This document shows positions 53,929 to 62,372 of a stretch of 64,000 bases of DNA, one piece after another. Source of the DNA: Nocardia sp. CY41 (GTDB taxonomy: Bacteria > Actinomycetota > Actinomycetes > Mycobacteriales > Mycobacteriaceae). Both the position numbers and the translations under genes were made by a program. The stretch's first letter is position 1, and each line of letters opens with the position of its first letter. Where the stretch lies: NCBI RefSeq assembly GCF_009829325.1, contig NZ_VUOS01000005.1:1-64000 (forward strand). Reading direction: 5' to 3'. The notes under the pieces were generated by a model. It searched no databases. It had not been told where the DNA came from and saw only the letters and a list, made by a program, of their open reading frames with translations.

Positions 53929-55218
53929 TCAGGACCCGATGCGGTCGAGGATCAGCGGGTCCGCCGCGGGCGCGGCATCGGTTCCGATGGTGACGGCGTC
54001 ACGCAAGGCTGCGATGGCTCCGGGGAACGCCTCGGGGGTATCGGTGTGCAGGGTGAGCAGCGGCTGACCAGCTGTCACGGCACCGCCCGGCTTCACGTGC
54101 ATTTCGATGCCCGCACCGAACTGAACGGGATCGCCCTGACGGGCCCGGCCCGCACCGAGTCGCCACGCGGCGACACCGACACCAAGCGCGTCGAGCCGGG
54201 TCAGCACGCCGTCGGCGTCGGCGCGCACGGTCTCGGTGTGTCTCGCGGTGGGCAGGGGCGCGTCCGGGTCACCGCCTTGGGCGTGGATCATCGCGCGCCA
54301 GTGGTCCATGGCCCGGCCGTCGGCCAGCGCGTCTGCGGGGTCGACGTCGAGCCCGGCCAGCGCGACCATTTCCCGGGCCAAGGCGATGGTCAGCTCCACG
54401 ACGTCGTCGGGACCGCCGCCCGCGAGCACTTCGACCGATTCCGCGACTTCCAGCGCGTTGCCCGCCGTGCGGCCGAGCGGGGTGTCCATGGCGGTGAGCA
54501 GCGCGACCGTGCGGACGCCCGCGTCGTCGCCGAGTTCGACCATCGCGGTCGCCAGGGCGCGGGCGCCGTCGAGGGTCTTCAAGAACGCGCCGGAGCCGAC
54601 CTTGACGTCGAGCAACAGCGCGGCGGTGCCCTCGGCGATCTTCTTGCTCATGATCGAGCTGGCGATCAGCGGGATCGATTCGACGGTGCCGGTGACGTCG
54701 CGCAAAGCGTAGAGCCGCCGGTCCGCGGGCGCGAGATCGGCGCCCGCCGCGCAGATCACCGCGCCGATGGCGGGGTCGGTCAGCAGGTCGCGCATCCGCG
54801 ACGTCGGCACGTCCGCCTGCCAGCCGGGAATGGACTCCAGCTTGTCCAGAGTGCCGCCGGTGTGGCCGAGACCGCGCCCGGACAATTGCGGCACCGCGGC
54901 GCCGCACGCGGCGACCAGCGGGGCCAGCGGGAGCGTGATCTTGTCGCCCACCCCGCCGGTCGAGTGCTTGTCCACGGTCGGGCGGGGCAGGTCGGCGAAG
55001 TCCATGCGCTGCCCGGAGGCGATCATCGCGGCGGTCCACCGCGCCGTCTCACGTCGGGTCATCCCGCGCCAGAAGATCGCCATGGCCAGGGCCGACATCT
55101 GCTCGTCGGCCACCGCGCCGCGGGTGAACCCGTCGACCACCCAGTCGATCTGCGCGTCCGACAGCTCCCCGCCGTCGCGTTTGGTGGTGATGATCGAAAC
55201 CGCGTCCAGAGCCGTCAC
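53929..55218 (-). CDS. deoA: Thymidine phosphorylase
   Basis: 429 residues. The family signature SGRGLGHTGGTLDKLES is intact, together with DKHSTGGVGDKITLP (phosphate site) and KIAEGTAALLLDVKVGSGAF. Splits thymidine/deoxyuridine to base and deoxyribose 1-phosphate. It lies 69 bases downstream of cdd on the same strand, an operon: cytidine to uridine to uracil, then Upp. Order matches Rv3314c. Confidence 0.95.
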   Translation of the reverse strand: MTALDAVSIITTKRDGGELSDAQIDWVVDGFTRGAVADEQMSALAMAIFWRGMTRRETARWTAAMIASGQRMDFADLPRPTVDKHSTGGVGDKITLPLAPLVAACGAAVPQLSGRGLGHTGGTLDKLESIPGWQADVPTSRMRDLLTDPAIGAVICAAGADLAPADRRLYALRDVTGTVESIPLIASSIMSKKIAEGTAALLLDVKVGSGAFLKTLDGARALATAMVELGDDAGVRTVALLTAMDTPLGRTAGNALEVAESVEVLAGGGPDDVVELTIALAREMVALAGLDVDPADALADGRAMDHWRAMIHAQGGDPDAPLPTARHTETVRADADGVLTRLDALGVGVAAWRLGAGRARQGDPVQFGAGIEMHVKPGGAVTAGQPLLTLHTDTPEAFPGAIAALRDAVTIGTDAAPAADPLILDRIGS

Positions 55219-55287
55219 GGTCGCCAGTCTGGCATGGGCCGCCCAACGCCCGGGTTCTCGCCGATGGGACGCAACCGAATGGACTCG

Positions 55288-55689
55288 CTACACCTGGCCG
55301 GCATCCAGGTCGTCGGGGCCGAACGCGTCCGGCAGCAGCGCGCGCAAGGGCATCGGCCCGTCCTTGTGATCGACGAGGAGATCGCCCCCGCCGTGCTCGT
55401 GGAGCAGCTGGCGGCAGCGCCCGCAAGGCATGAGGATCTCCCCGCGCGAATCCGCCACCGAGACGGCCACCAGACGACCCCCGCCGCCCGAAATATAGTT
55501 ACCGACGAGTACACATTCGGCACACAGGCCCAATCCGTATGAGACATTTTCCACATTGCAACCGCTCACCACGCGGCCATCGGCGCTGAGAGCGGCGGCG
55601 CCGACCGGAAACCGCGAGTACGGCGCATAGGCATTCTGCATTACTCGAAATGCGTTGTCACGCAACAATTTCCAGTCGATTTCCGACAC
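55288..55689 (-). CDS. cdd: Cytidine deaminase
   Basis: About 133 residues from GTG 55689 (VSEIDWKLL), the normal length for tetrameric CDA. Zinc site: GCNVENVSYGLGLCAEC with catalytic Glu, and MPCGRCRQLLHE. First gene of cdd-deoA on the minus strand. A candidate iron-type palindrome lies 71 bases upstream in the region shared with sdhC. Order matches Rv3315c. Confidence 0.94.
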   Translation of the reverse strand: MSEIDWKLLRDNAFRVMQNAYAPYSRFPVGAAALSADGRVVSGCNVENVSYGLGLCAECVLVGNYISGGGGRLVAVSVADSRGEILMPCGRCRQLLHEHGGGDLLVDHKDGPMPLRALLPDAFGPDDLDAGQV

Positions 55690-55759
55690 AGGGAACCTCT
55701 CTCCGACCGACCCGATCACGGCCGCGCGAGGGCCACGACGGAACCCCGCACCGAACAAG

Positions 55760-55778
55760 AAAGGTAAGCCTAACCCGA
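55760..55778. promoter_or_regulatory. Candidate IdeR/DtxR iron box between cdd and sdhCDAB
   Basis: AAAGGTAAGCCTAACCCGA matches the recalled 19-bp consensus TTAGGTTAGGCTAACCTAA at 13 positions, including the core AGGT.AG.CTAACC. It lies 71 bases upstream of cdd and 187 bases upstream of sdhC. Succinate dehydrogenase carries three iron-sulfur clusters plus haem, so iron control is plausible; the match alone is not proof. Confidence 0.45.
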
Positions 55779-55964
55779 TCGACTGTCGCGCAACGCACGG
55801 TACGCCGAATTAGTTCCGGGATTGCTGGAGGATTAGAGTCCAGAACAGATCGGTTCAGGTTCCTGCGACGGGCCGGAGTACAGCCACCTGGGCATTCGCC
55901 CGCCACGCCGTCGGCGTCGGACCTGCGACCGGGTCCATCAACGACGTTGGAGGCACCGCACTCT

Positions 55965-56363
55965 ATGACCACGATTGAAGCTCCGGCCCAGCCGAAGCGG
56001 AAGACGCTGTACCGAGGCGACCCCGGAATGTGGTCGTGGGCGCTGCACCGGATCACCGGCGTCACCATCTTCTTCTTCCTCTTCGTCCACGTGCTGGACA
56101 CCGCCCTGGTGCGCGTGAGCCCGGACACCTACAACGAAGCGATCGAGACCTACAAGACGCCCATCGTGGCGTTGATGGAGATGGGCCTGGTCGTCGTCGT
56201 CCTGTTCCACGCGCTCAACGGCGTCCGCGTGATCCTGGTGGACTTCTGGTCCAAGGGCCCGAAGTACCAGCGCCTGATGCTCTGGATCATCCTCGCGATC
56301 TGGTTCCTGCTGGCCGTTCCGGCGATCGGGCGCCAGTTCTTCTACCTGTTCACGGAGCACTGA
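55965..56363 (+). CDS. sdhC: Succinate dehydrogenase cytochrome b-556 subunit
   Basis: 132 residues with TTGGAGGC upstream of ATG 55965. Three membrane helices; LHRITGVTIFFFLFVHVLDT holds the SRxxGhxHR-like motif (conserved HRITG) and the likely haem-ligand His. Membrane anchor of complex II. First gene of sdhCDAB. Order matches Rv3316. Confidence 0.93.
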   Translation: MTTIEAPAQPKRKTLYRGDPGMWSWALHRITGVTIFFFLFVHVLDTALVRVSPDTYNEAIETYKTPIVALMEMGLVVVVLFHALNGVRVILVDFWSKGPKYQRLMLWIILAIWFLLAVPAIGRQFFYLFTEH

Positions 56364-56365
56364 TC

Positions 56366-56449
56366 ATGAGCGAGCGAAGCGAGCGACCCATGAACACAGC
56401 CGCCAGTGCGGTCATGCCGCAAACGAGCGCCAGCGAGGTGGAGGCATGA
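56366..56449 (+). CDS. 27-codon ORF bridging sdhC and sdhD (repeat-derived)
   Basis: An ATG two bases after the sdhC stop opens a 27-residue frame (MSERSERPMNTAASAVMPQT, then SASEVEA) whose TGA overlaps the sdhD ATG as ATGA. The first 20 bases are a GAGCGAAGCGAG-type repeat that is shared with the hairpin repeats elsewhere in the window. It may be translated and couple sdhC to sdhD, or it may simply be a small inserted repeat that happened to keep the frame open. Confidence 0.35.
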   Translation: MSERSERPMNTAASAVMPQTSASEVEA

Positions 56450-56877
56450 GCGCACCTGTCATCGGTAAGTCGTACGACCGTCCGGCCAGCCTGGACCTGC
56501 CGCGCTCGCCGCGCGCGCGCTCGAGCAACAACTTCGAGAAGTACGCCTGGTTGTTCATGCGCTTCTCCGGCCTGCTGCTGATCGTGCTGGTGCTCGGCCA
56601 CATGACGATCATGCTGCTGCTCGACGGCGGCGTGAAGCGACTCAACTTCGCCTTCGTCGCGGGCCGCTGGTCCAGCCCGTTCTGGCAGTTCTGGGACCTG
56701 ACCATGCTGTGGTTGGCGCAGTTGCACGGCGGCAACGGCCTGCGCACGGTCATCGACGACTACTCCCGCAAGGACTCGACCCGCTTCTGGCTCAAGACCC
56801 TGCTTGCCGTGTCGATGATTCTGATCATGGGCGTGGGCACCTACGTCATCTTCACCTTCGACCCCAACATCAGTTAG
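56446..56877 (+). CDS. sdhD: Succinate dehydrogenase membrane anchor subunit
   Basis: 143 residues; GGTGGAGG lies 2-9 bases upstream of ATG 56446. Three membrane helices with VLGHMTIMLLLDGG (conserved His) and HGGNGLRTVIDDY, where the Asp-Tyr pair matches the quinone site of SdhD. Between sdhC and sdhA in the operon. Order matches Rv3317. Confidence 0.93.
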   Translation: MSAPVIGKSYDRPASLDLPRSPRARSSNNFEKYAWLFMRFSGLLLIVLVLGHMTIMLLLDGGVKRLNFAFVAGRWSSPFWQFWDLTMLWLAQLHGGNGLRTVIDDYSRKDSTRFWLKTLLAVSMILIMGVGTYVIFTFDPNIS

Positions 56878-56893
56878 GAACAGGCCCCCTCGC

Positions 56894-58663
56894 ATGAGTG
56901 AATCTCGTCCTGTCCAGGAGCACCGCTACGACGTCGTCATCGTCGGCGCGGGTGGCGCGGGCATGCGCGCCGCGATCGAGGCCGGCCCGCGTGCTCGGAC
57001 GGCGGTGCTGACCAAGCTGTACCCGACCCGCAGCCACACCGGCGCGGCCCAGGGCGGCATGTGCGCCGCGTTGGCCAACGTCGAAGAGGACAACTGGGAA
57101 TGGCACACCTTCGACACCGTCAAGGGTGGTGACTACCTGGTCGACCAGGACGCCGCGGAGATCATGGCCAAAGAGGCCATCGACGCCGTGCTCGACCTGG
57201 AGAAGATGGGCCTGCCGTTCAACCGGACCCCCGAAGGCAAGATCGACCAGCGGCGCTTCGGCGGCCACACCCGCGATCACGGCAAGGCCCCGGTCCGCCG
57301 GGCGTGCTACGCCGCCGACCGCACCGGCCACATGATCCTGCAGACGCTGTACCAGAACTGCGTCAAGCACGACGTGGAGTTCTTCAACGAGTTCTACGTG
57401 CTGGACCTGGTGCTCAGCGAGACCGATCGCGGCCCGGTCGCGACCGGCGTCGTCGCCTACGAGCTGGCCACCGGTGAACTGCACGTCTTCCACGCCAAGT
57501 CGATCGTGTTCGCCACCGGCGGCTCGGGCCGGATGTACAAGACCACCTCGAACGCGCACACCCTGACCGGCGACGGCATGGCGATCGTGTTCCGCAAGGG
57601 CCTGCCGCTGGAGGACATGGAGTTCCACCAGTTCCATCCGACGGGCCTGGCCGGGCTCGGCATCCTGATCTCCGAGGCCGTCCGCGGCGAGGGCGGCATC
57701 CTGCGCAACGCCGACGGCGAGCGGTTCATGGAGCGCTACGCCCCCACCATCAAGGACCTCGCGCCGCGCGACATCGTCGCCCGCTCGATGGTGCTCGAGG
57801 TGCTGGAGGGCCGTGGCGCGGGACCGAACAAGGACTACGTCTACATCGACGTGACCCACCTCGGCGAGGACGTGCTCGAGGAGAAGCTGCCCGACATCAC
57901 CGAGTTCTCCCGCACCTACCTCGGCGTGGACCCGGTGAAGGAACTGGTGCCCGTGTTCCCGACCTGTCACTACGTGATGGGCGGCATCCCCACTCGCATC
58001 CGCGGCGAGGTGCTGCGCAACAACAGCGACATCGTCCCCGGGCTGTACGCCGCAGGCGAGTGCGCGTGCGTCTCGGTGCACGGCGCCAACCGTCTGGGCA
58101 CCAACTCGCTGCTGGACATCAACGTGTTCGGCCGCCGCGCCGGCATCGCCGCCGCGGAGTACGCACAGCGCAGCGAGTTCGTCGAGCTGCCGGAGAACCC
58201 GGCGCAGATGGTGCAGGACTGGCTGGCCCAGCTGCTGAGCGAGCACGGCGACGAGCGGGTCGCCGACATCCGCACCGAACTGCAGCGGTCGATGGACAAC
58301 AACGCTTCGGTGTTCCGCACCGAGGACACGCTCAAGCAGGCGCTCACCGACATCCACGCGCTCAAGGAGCGCTACGCGCGGATCACCGTGCAGGACAAGG
58401 GCAAGCGTTACAACAGCGACTTGCTCGAGGCCGTCGAGCTCGGCTTCCTGCTCGAACTGGCCGAGGTCACCGTGGTCGGCGCGCTCAACCGCAAGGAATC
58501 GCGCGGCGGCCACGCCCGCGAGGACTACCCGGACCGCGACGACGTGAACTTCATGCGCCACACGATGGCCTACAAGGAGGGCTCGGAGCTCCTTTCGGAC
58601 ATCCGCCTGGACTTCAAGCCGGTGGTGCAGACCCGTTACGAGCCGATGGAGCGTAAGTACTGA
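56894..58663 (+). CDS. sdhA: Succinate dehydrogenase flavoprotein subunit
   Basis: 589 residues. FAD motif VVIVGAGGAGMRAAIEA, covalent-FAD histidine in TRSHTGAAQGGM, substrate/catalytic segments HPTGLAGLGI and the Arg in RGEGGILRNADG. Oxidises succinate to fumarate. The stop shares one base with the sdhB start (58663). Order matches Rv3318. Confidence 0.96.
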   Translation: MSESRPVQEHRYDVVIVGAGGAGMRAAIEAGPRARTAVLTKLYPTRSHTGAAQGGMCAALANVEEDNWEWHTFDTVKGGDYLVDQDAAEIMAKEAIDAVLDLEKMGLPFNRTPEGKIDQRRFGGHTRDHGKAPVRRACYAADRTGHMILQTLYQNCVKHDVEFFNEFYVLDLVLSETDRGPVATGVVAYELATGELHVFHAKSIVFATGGSGRMYKTTSNAHTLTGDGMAIVFRKGLPLEDMEFHQFHPTGLAGLGILISEAVRGEGGILRNADGERFMERYAPTIKDLAPRDIVARSMVLEVLEGRGAGPNKDYVYIDVTHLGEDVLEEKLPDITEFSRTYLGVDPVKELVPVFPTCHYVMGGIPTRIRGEVLRNNSDIVPGLYAAGECACVSVHGANRLGTNSLLDINVFGRRAGIAAAEYAQRSEFVELPENPAQMVQDWLAQLLSEHGDERVADIRTELQRSMDNNASVFRTEDTLKQALTDIHALKERYARITVQDKGKRYNSDLLEAVELGFLLELAEVTVVGALNRKESRGGHAREDYPDRDDVNFMRHTMAYKEGSELLSDIRLDFKPVVQTRYEPMERKY

Positions 58664-59436
58664 TGACTGCAGTTGCCGAAGCACCCTCTTCGCAGAAGCC
58701 CGCTCCGGTCCCCGAGGGCTCGGTGATGATCACCGTCAAGGTGGCCCGGTTCAACCCGGAGGACGACAAGGGCGCGCACTGGGAGTCCTTCCAGGTGCCG
58801 GTCCTGCCGACCGACCGCTTCCTGAACGTGCTGATCTACATCAAGTCCTACCTGGACGGCACGCTCACCTTCCGCCGTTCCTGCGCGCACGGCGTGTGTG
58901 GTTCGGATGCCATGCGGATCAACGGCGTCAACCGGCTGGCCTGCAAGGTGCTGATGAAGGACATGCTGCCCAAGGGCGGCAAGTCGATCACCGTCACCGT
59001 CGAGCCGATCCGCGGCCTGCCCGTGGAGAAGGACCTCGTGGTGAATATGGAGCCGTTCTTCGACGCCTTCCGCGCGGTGAAGCCCTACCTGATCACCTCG
59101 GGTAACGAACCCACCCGCGAGCGCATCCAGAGCCAGGCCGACCGCGCCCGGTTCGACGACACCACCAAGTGCATCCTGTGCGCCTGCTGCACCACCTCCT
59201 GCCCCGTGTACTGGAGCGACGGCAGCTACTTCGGCCCGGCCGCGATCGTGAACGCCCACCGCTTCATCTTCGACAGCCGCGACGAAGGCGCTCGCGAGCG
59301 CCTCGACATCCTCAACGACGTCGAAGGCGTCTGGCGCTGCCGCACCACCTTCAACTGCACCGACGCCTGCCCCCGCGGCATCGAGGTCACCAAGGCCATC
59401 CAAGAAGTCAAACGAGCCTTGCTCTTCACCCGCTGA
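58663..59436 (+). CDS. sdhB: Succinate dehydrogenase iron-sulfur subunit
   Basis: 257 residues. [2Fe-2S] region RRSCAHGVCGSDAMRING then LAC, where the third ligand is Asp as in E. coli SdhB; [4Fe-4S] CILCACCTTSCP; [3Fe-4S] CRTTFNCTDACPRGIE. Carries electrons from FAD to the quinone site. Last gene of sdhCDAB; a strong terminator follows. Confidence 0.96.
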   Translation: MTAVAEAPSSQKPAPVPEGSVMITVKVARFNPEDDKGAHWESFQVPVLPTDRFLNVLIYIKSYLDGTLTFRRSCAHGVCGSDAMRINGVNRLACKVLMKDMLPKGGKSITVTVEPIRGLPVEKDLVVNMEPFFDAFRAVKPYLITSGNEPTRERIQSQADRARFDDTTKCILCACCTTSCPVYWSDGSYFGPAAIVNAHRFIFDSRDEGARERLDILNDVEGVWRCRTTFNCTDACPRGIEVTKAIQEVKRALLFTR

Positions 59437-59456
59437 TTTCTCGGCCCAGCCGAAAC

Positions 59457-59495
59457 CGAAGGCCGCCTTCATCATCGCGATGAAGGCGGCCTTCG
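59457..59495 (+). terminator. Terminator of sdhCDAB
   Basis: Perfect 17-bp arms (CGAAGGCCGCCTTCATC and its complement) around ATCGC, 20 bases after the sdhB stop. One of the strongest hairpins in the window. Confidence 0.85.
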
Positions 59496-59514
59496 CCGTT
59501 TCGCGTAACAGTCG

Positions 59515-59690
59515 TCAGCAGTCGAATCCGTCACGGCTGGCCACGGCGACGAAAGCCGACCGATCCCCTTGCGGAAAACACCAGCGCACGGCCGGAGGGG
59601 TTCTTCGAATCCCGCACCGCGACAAGGTCGCTCGGGAGAAAGGCGGCCTCGGCACATTCCATGTCACCGCCGCTGTAGCTCTTCGTGCTC
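59515..59690 (-). pseudogene. DUF397 protein, frameshifted and without a proper start
   Basis: On the minus strand the reading frame gives TKSYSGGDMECAEAAFLPSD, then LVAVRDSKNPSGRALVFS, a diagnostic DUF397 core. After ARG the frame is lost; removing one G from the GGGG run near 59563-59566 restores ARDRSAFVAVASRDGFDC and a TGA at 59515-59517, the normal DUF397 ending. No ATG/GTG start is seen at the right place; the 5' end overlaps the Nudix stop. DUF397 genes normally sit beside XRE-type regulators; none is present here. A sequencing error in the G run remains possible. Confidence 0.7.
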
Positions 59691-60156
59691 AGTGCTGTAT
59701 CAAGCCGCCAACCGGGACAGGAGCGACGTGGCCGGTTGCCGGAAGGGTCTGAGCCAGGGTGAGGCCTATATCGACGAGCGATGACCGGCGGAGGCCCTCG
59801 ACGTCGGGGATCGGAGTCCAGACCGACTCGGCGGTGTTTCCATTGGGTTCAGGCCGGAGATGACCGCCGGTGATGTGGACCCCGTAGAAGATTCCGACAT
59901 TCTGGTGTTCGGTTCCGGCGCGCGCGGCGGCTGCGGGGATGACCCGCGAATCCACTCCGAGCAGGCGTTCGACGATGCCGTGGCAGCCGGTTTCTTCGGC
60001 GAGCTCCCGGGTCACCGTATCGAACGGATCCTCCCCGTGCTCGACCCTGCCACCGGGGAGTGTCCAGATGAACCCGCCGCTCGGCGGTGTATGACGGGCG
60101 AGCAGCACCTGCCCGTCCTCGATGCACAGGGCGTAGGCCGCCAGCCTGAAACTCAT
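59689..60156 (-). CDS. Nudix hydrolase
   Basis: 155 residues. A full Nudix box, GGRVEHGEDPFDTVTRELAE then ETG (Gx5Ex7REUxEExGU), lies at about 35-57. Likely hydrolyses a nucleoside diphosphate derivative or oxidised nucleotide; the substrate is unknown. The stop overlaps the remnant DUF397 frame. Probably monocistronic. Confidence 0.88.
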   Translation of the reverse strand: MSFRLAAYALCIEDGQVLLARHTPPSGGFIWTLPGGRVEHGEDPFDTVTRELAEETGCHGIVERLLGVDSRVIPAAAARAGTEHQNVGIFYGVHITGGHLRPEPNGNTAESVWTPIPDVEGLRRSSLVDIGLTLAQTLPATGHVAPVPVGGLIQH

Positions 60157-60533
60157 CCCTGGAAACTACCGGCCACTCGTCCGGCCGTTCTTCGACCGTT
60201 TCCCGGTTCCAGGAGACCGCGCACATGCCGTCATGGGTAAGACGCGCAGCTCGGGCAGGTGTGTGCAATGGGTGTGTGAACGCGGGCGTGATCATGGCGT
60301 CCCTGCTGTTGTCTGTGCAACACTCACCGAACGGCGAAGGCCGCCGCCATTCCCAAGATGGTGGCGGCCTTTCGCCATTTGTGACGTGGCCGCCACGTTC
60401 CCGCCGACGGGAACACCAGCGAACGTCGCTTATGCTCCGGCCGGAGTCAACCTCGCGCGTGGCGGTTCGCCGATGCGCGACGTCCTGTTCAGCAGCTGAA
60501 GACGGCCGTCTCGATATCGACCTAGGGGGTTGC
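60157..60533. other. Intergenic region before the T7SS effector gene
   Basis: 377 bases divergent between the Nudix gene and the WXG-type gene. It holds a strong hairpin (listed separately) but no recognised gene to its left; a plus-strand frame opening near 60279 (VNAGVIMASLLLSVQHSPN) has no coding support. The effector ribosome site GGGGG lies 5-9 bases before GTG 60534. Confidence 0.45.
60333..60376 (+). terminator. Orphan terminator-type hairpin
   Basis: Arms 60333-60350 and 60358-60376 pair over about 17 bases with one G-T pair and one bulge, around TCCCAAG. No gene ends to its left within 150 bases on the plus strand, so it may terminate a small RNA or antisense transcript. Confidence 0.55.
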
Positions 60534-62219
60534 GTGGCCGAATCACTGTCGGTCGACCCGGCCCAGCTGCGCGAATCGGCGGCGGAGTTGCGGCAGGCGG
60601 CCGAAGACGCCGAACGGATGGCGAACGAACTGAAGGCGGCGCTCGCCGACGAGGGTGAGTTCTGGGGTGACGACGAAGCCGGCGAGACGTTCGCCCACAC
60701 CTACAAGCCCGGCGCCGACCGTACGTTGGAGGGGTTCGACGACCTCGTCGCGGACATCCGGGCGATGAGTTCCGCGATGAAGCATGCGGCCGATGCGTTC
60801 GAGGACGGGGACCACTACGGCCGGCGGAACATCCGGAACTCGACCGACGATGGCATCCCGTACCCGAACGCACCGAGCCGGAACCGGCCGGCAGGACCCA
60901 TTCCGCAGACGCCCAGGGAATCCCTCGGCCCCACAGACGATGCCGCACGGGCGCCGGGCACGTCCGATCGCCCGTCGAACGGAGACTCCGCCCGTCCGCA
61001 GCCGGACACCCCGGACGCCCGCGGCAGCGTCGATGCACAGCGACCCCCGGCATCCGGACAGCAACCCCCGAGCTCCGGCCAGCAGCCCCCGACACCAGGC
61101 CAGCAACCCGTGGAGTCCGGACAGCAACCTCCGGAATCCGGGCAGCAGGACGATTCGACGAGCAATTCTCCAGAAACCGAATCGCCCGAGAACAAATCCG
61201 GCGACCAACCCCCGGCAGCCGAGACCGGGTCGCCGACGACGCCCGGTAACGGCGCAGAGCGACAGGGAGCGCCGGCGAATACACCGACGAGGCAGCAGGC
61301 GGGTCCACCGACGATGACGGACGGCCGCAACGACTCCGGCAAGCCGTCGGCGAATACGCCGTGGACGCGTAACGGGGCGGGCACCCCTTGGGCGAAGCCG
61401 CCGAGCCCTTCGGGCGCGCCGGCGAACGAAACCCCGCCTCGGGTATCTCCTCCACGCACCCCGGACCGCCCGCCCGCGGGCAAGAAACCGGAGCGAGCTC
61501 GGCCCCCGCAGAAACGGGCCCCGAAACCTGCGGACGTGCGGGCGGGCCGAGCAACCGATGCCGAGGCCATGCGGATCGCTCGGGAGATGTCCGCTCGGCA
61601 CAACATCGAAATCGTCGGATTCGACGCGGCGGGTATCGCCGCGGCAACGGTCCAGGACATCGCCGATGCTGTCGACACCGTCCTCCCGCGGATCCCGGTC
61701 GTGCGCGGAATCGAGATCCGGGACGGGACGGATTCGCTCTCTGCCATCGAGGATCGCAGCAAGGAAAAGCAATCGGGGGAGATGGCGCCCTGGATCGTGC
61801 TGGCACAGGCTGCTGTGATCGATCCTCGGAAGTTGGCGGGCCGTTCCCGGACGACGACCCGATCCGGTCCTCCACGGCGCCCGATGTATGCCGCGATCCT
61901 GCGGGAACTCGGCGCCGCGATCGACCTCACCGGCGGGTTCCGGGCACACAAGGAGGCGCAACGCGCGCTCATCACCGAATACGTGCGGATCAACGACCCC
62001 CGAGGCCAGACGCTGAGCCGGGTGGTCGCCGGCTACAAGCGATGGCGGGCGCAGCTCGGCGACAACTGTTTCGAGCAGGGTCTGTTCGTTCCGGGCAGGG
62101 CGCTGGCCGAGGGATTCGCCGCGGTCGAATCGAGTGAGGACGAGGCCAACGGCCCGCAGAAGGTGCTGGGTCGGTTGCTGGTGGTGATGTCGCGTGCGGC
62201 GTTGCCGGACCGGCAATGA
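60534..62219 (+). CDS. WXG-type T7SS effector with a degenerate zincin-like C-terminal domain
   Basis: About 561 residues from GTG 60534 (GGGGG upstream). N-terminal about 110 residues: helical ESX-type domain with LADEGEFWGDDEAGETFAHT, the WxG-like turn. A long Pro/Gln/Ser linker contains five SGQQPP-type heptads (about 175-205). The C-terminal about 220 residues resemble the metallopeptidase tail seen in actinobacterial polymorphic toxins, where PMYAxxLHELGHALD would be expected; here it reads PMYAAILRELGAAID (R457, E458, A461), so both zinc His residues are gone. The GRALAEGFAAVE block is kept. No Sec signal. Followed by an EbfC-like gene and a large toxin gene. Confidence 0.7.
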   Translation: MAESLSVDPAQLRESAAELRQAAEDAERMANELKAALADEGEFWGDDEAGETFAHTYKPGADRTLEGFDDLVADIRAMSSAMKHAADAFEDGDHYGRRNIRNSTDDGIPYPNAPSRNRPAGPIPQTPRESLGPTDDAARAPGTSDRPSNGDSARPQPDTPDARGSVDAQRPPASGQQPPSSGQQPPTPGQQPVESGQQPPESGQQDDSTSNSPETESPENKSGDQPPAAETGSPTTPGNGAERQGAPANTPTRQQAGPPTMTDGRNDSGKPSANTPWTRNGAGTPWAKPPSPSGAPANETPPRVSPPRTPDRPPAGKKPERARPPQKRAPKPADVRAGRATDAEAMRIAREMSARHNIEIVGFDAAGIAAATVQDIADAVDTVLPRIPVVRGIEIRDGTDSLSAIEDRSKEKQSGEMAPWIVLAQAAVIDPRKLAGRSRTTTRSGPPRRPMYAAILRELGAAIDLTGGFRAHKEAQRALITEYVRINDPRGQTLSRVVAGYKRWRAQLGDNCFEQGLFVPGRALAEGFAAVESSEDEANGPQKVLGRLLVVMSRAALPDRQ

Positions 62220-62372
62220 GACCCGTTACCGCTTGAGCGGACGGTGTCTGATTCTCCCCCCTTCCCACCAGCGGTGAAAGTTGCCACGCACCTGTCGGTC
62301 ATCATTATGGGCACGTTCGGAGGTCCGCGGTCGACGCTGCCCGCTGACGATTTCGAGTCGGAAGGTTGTGGC

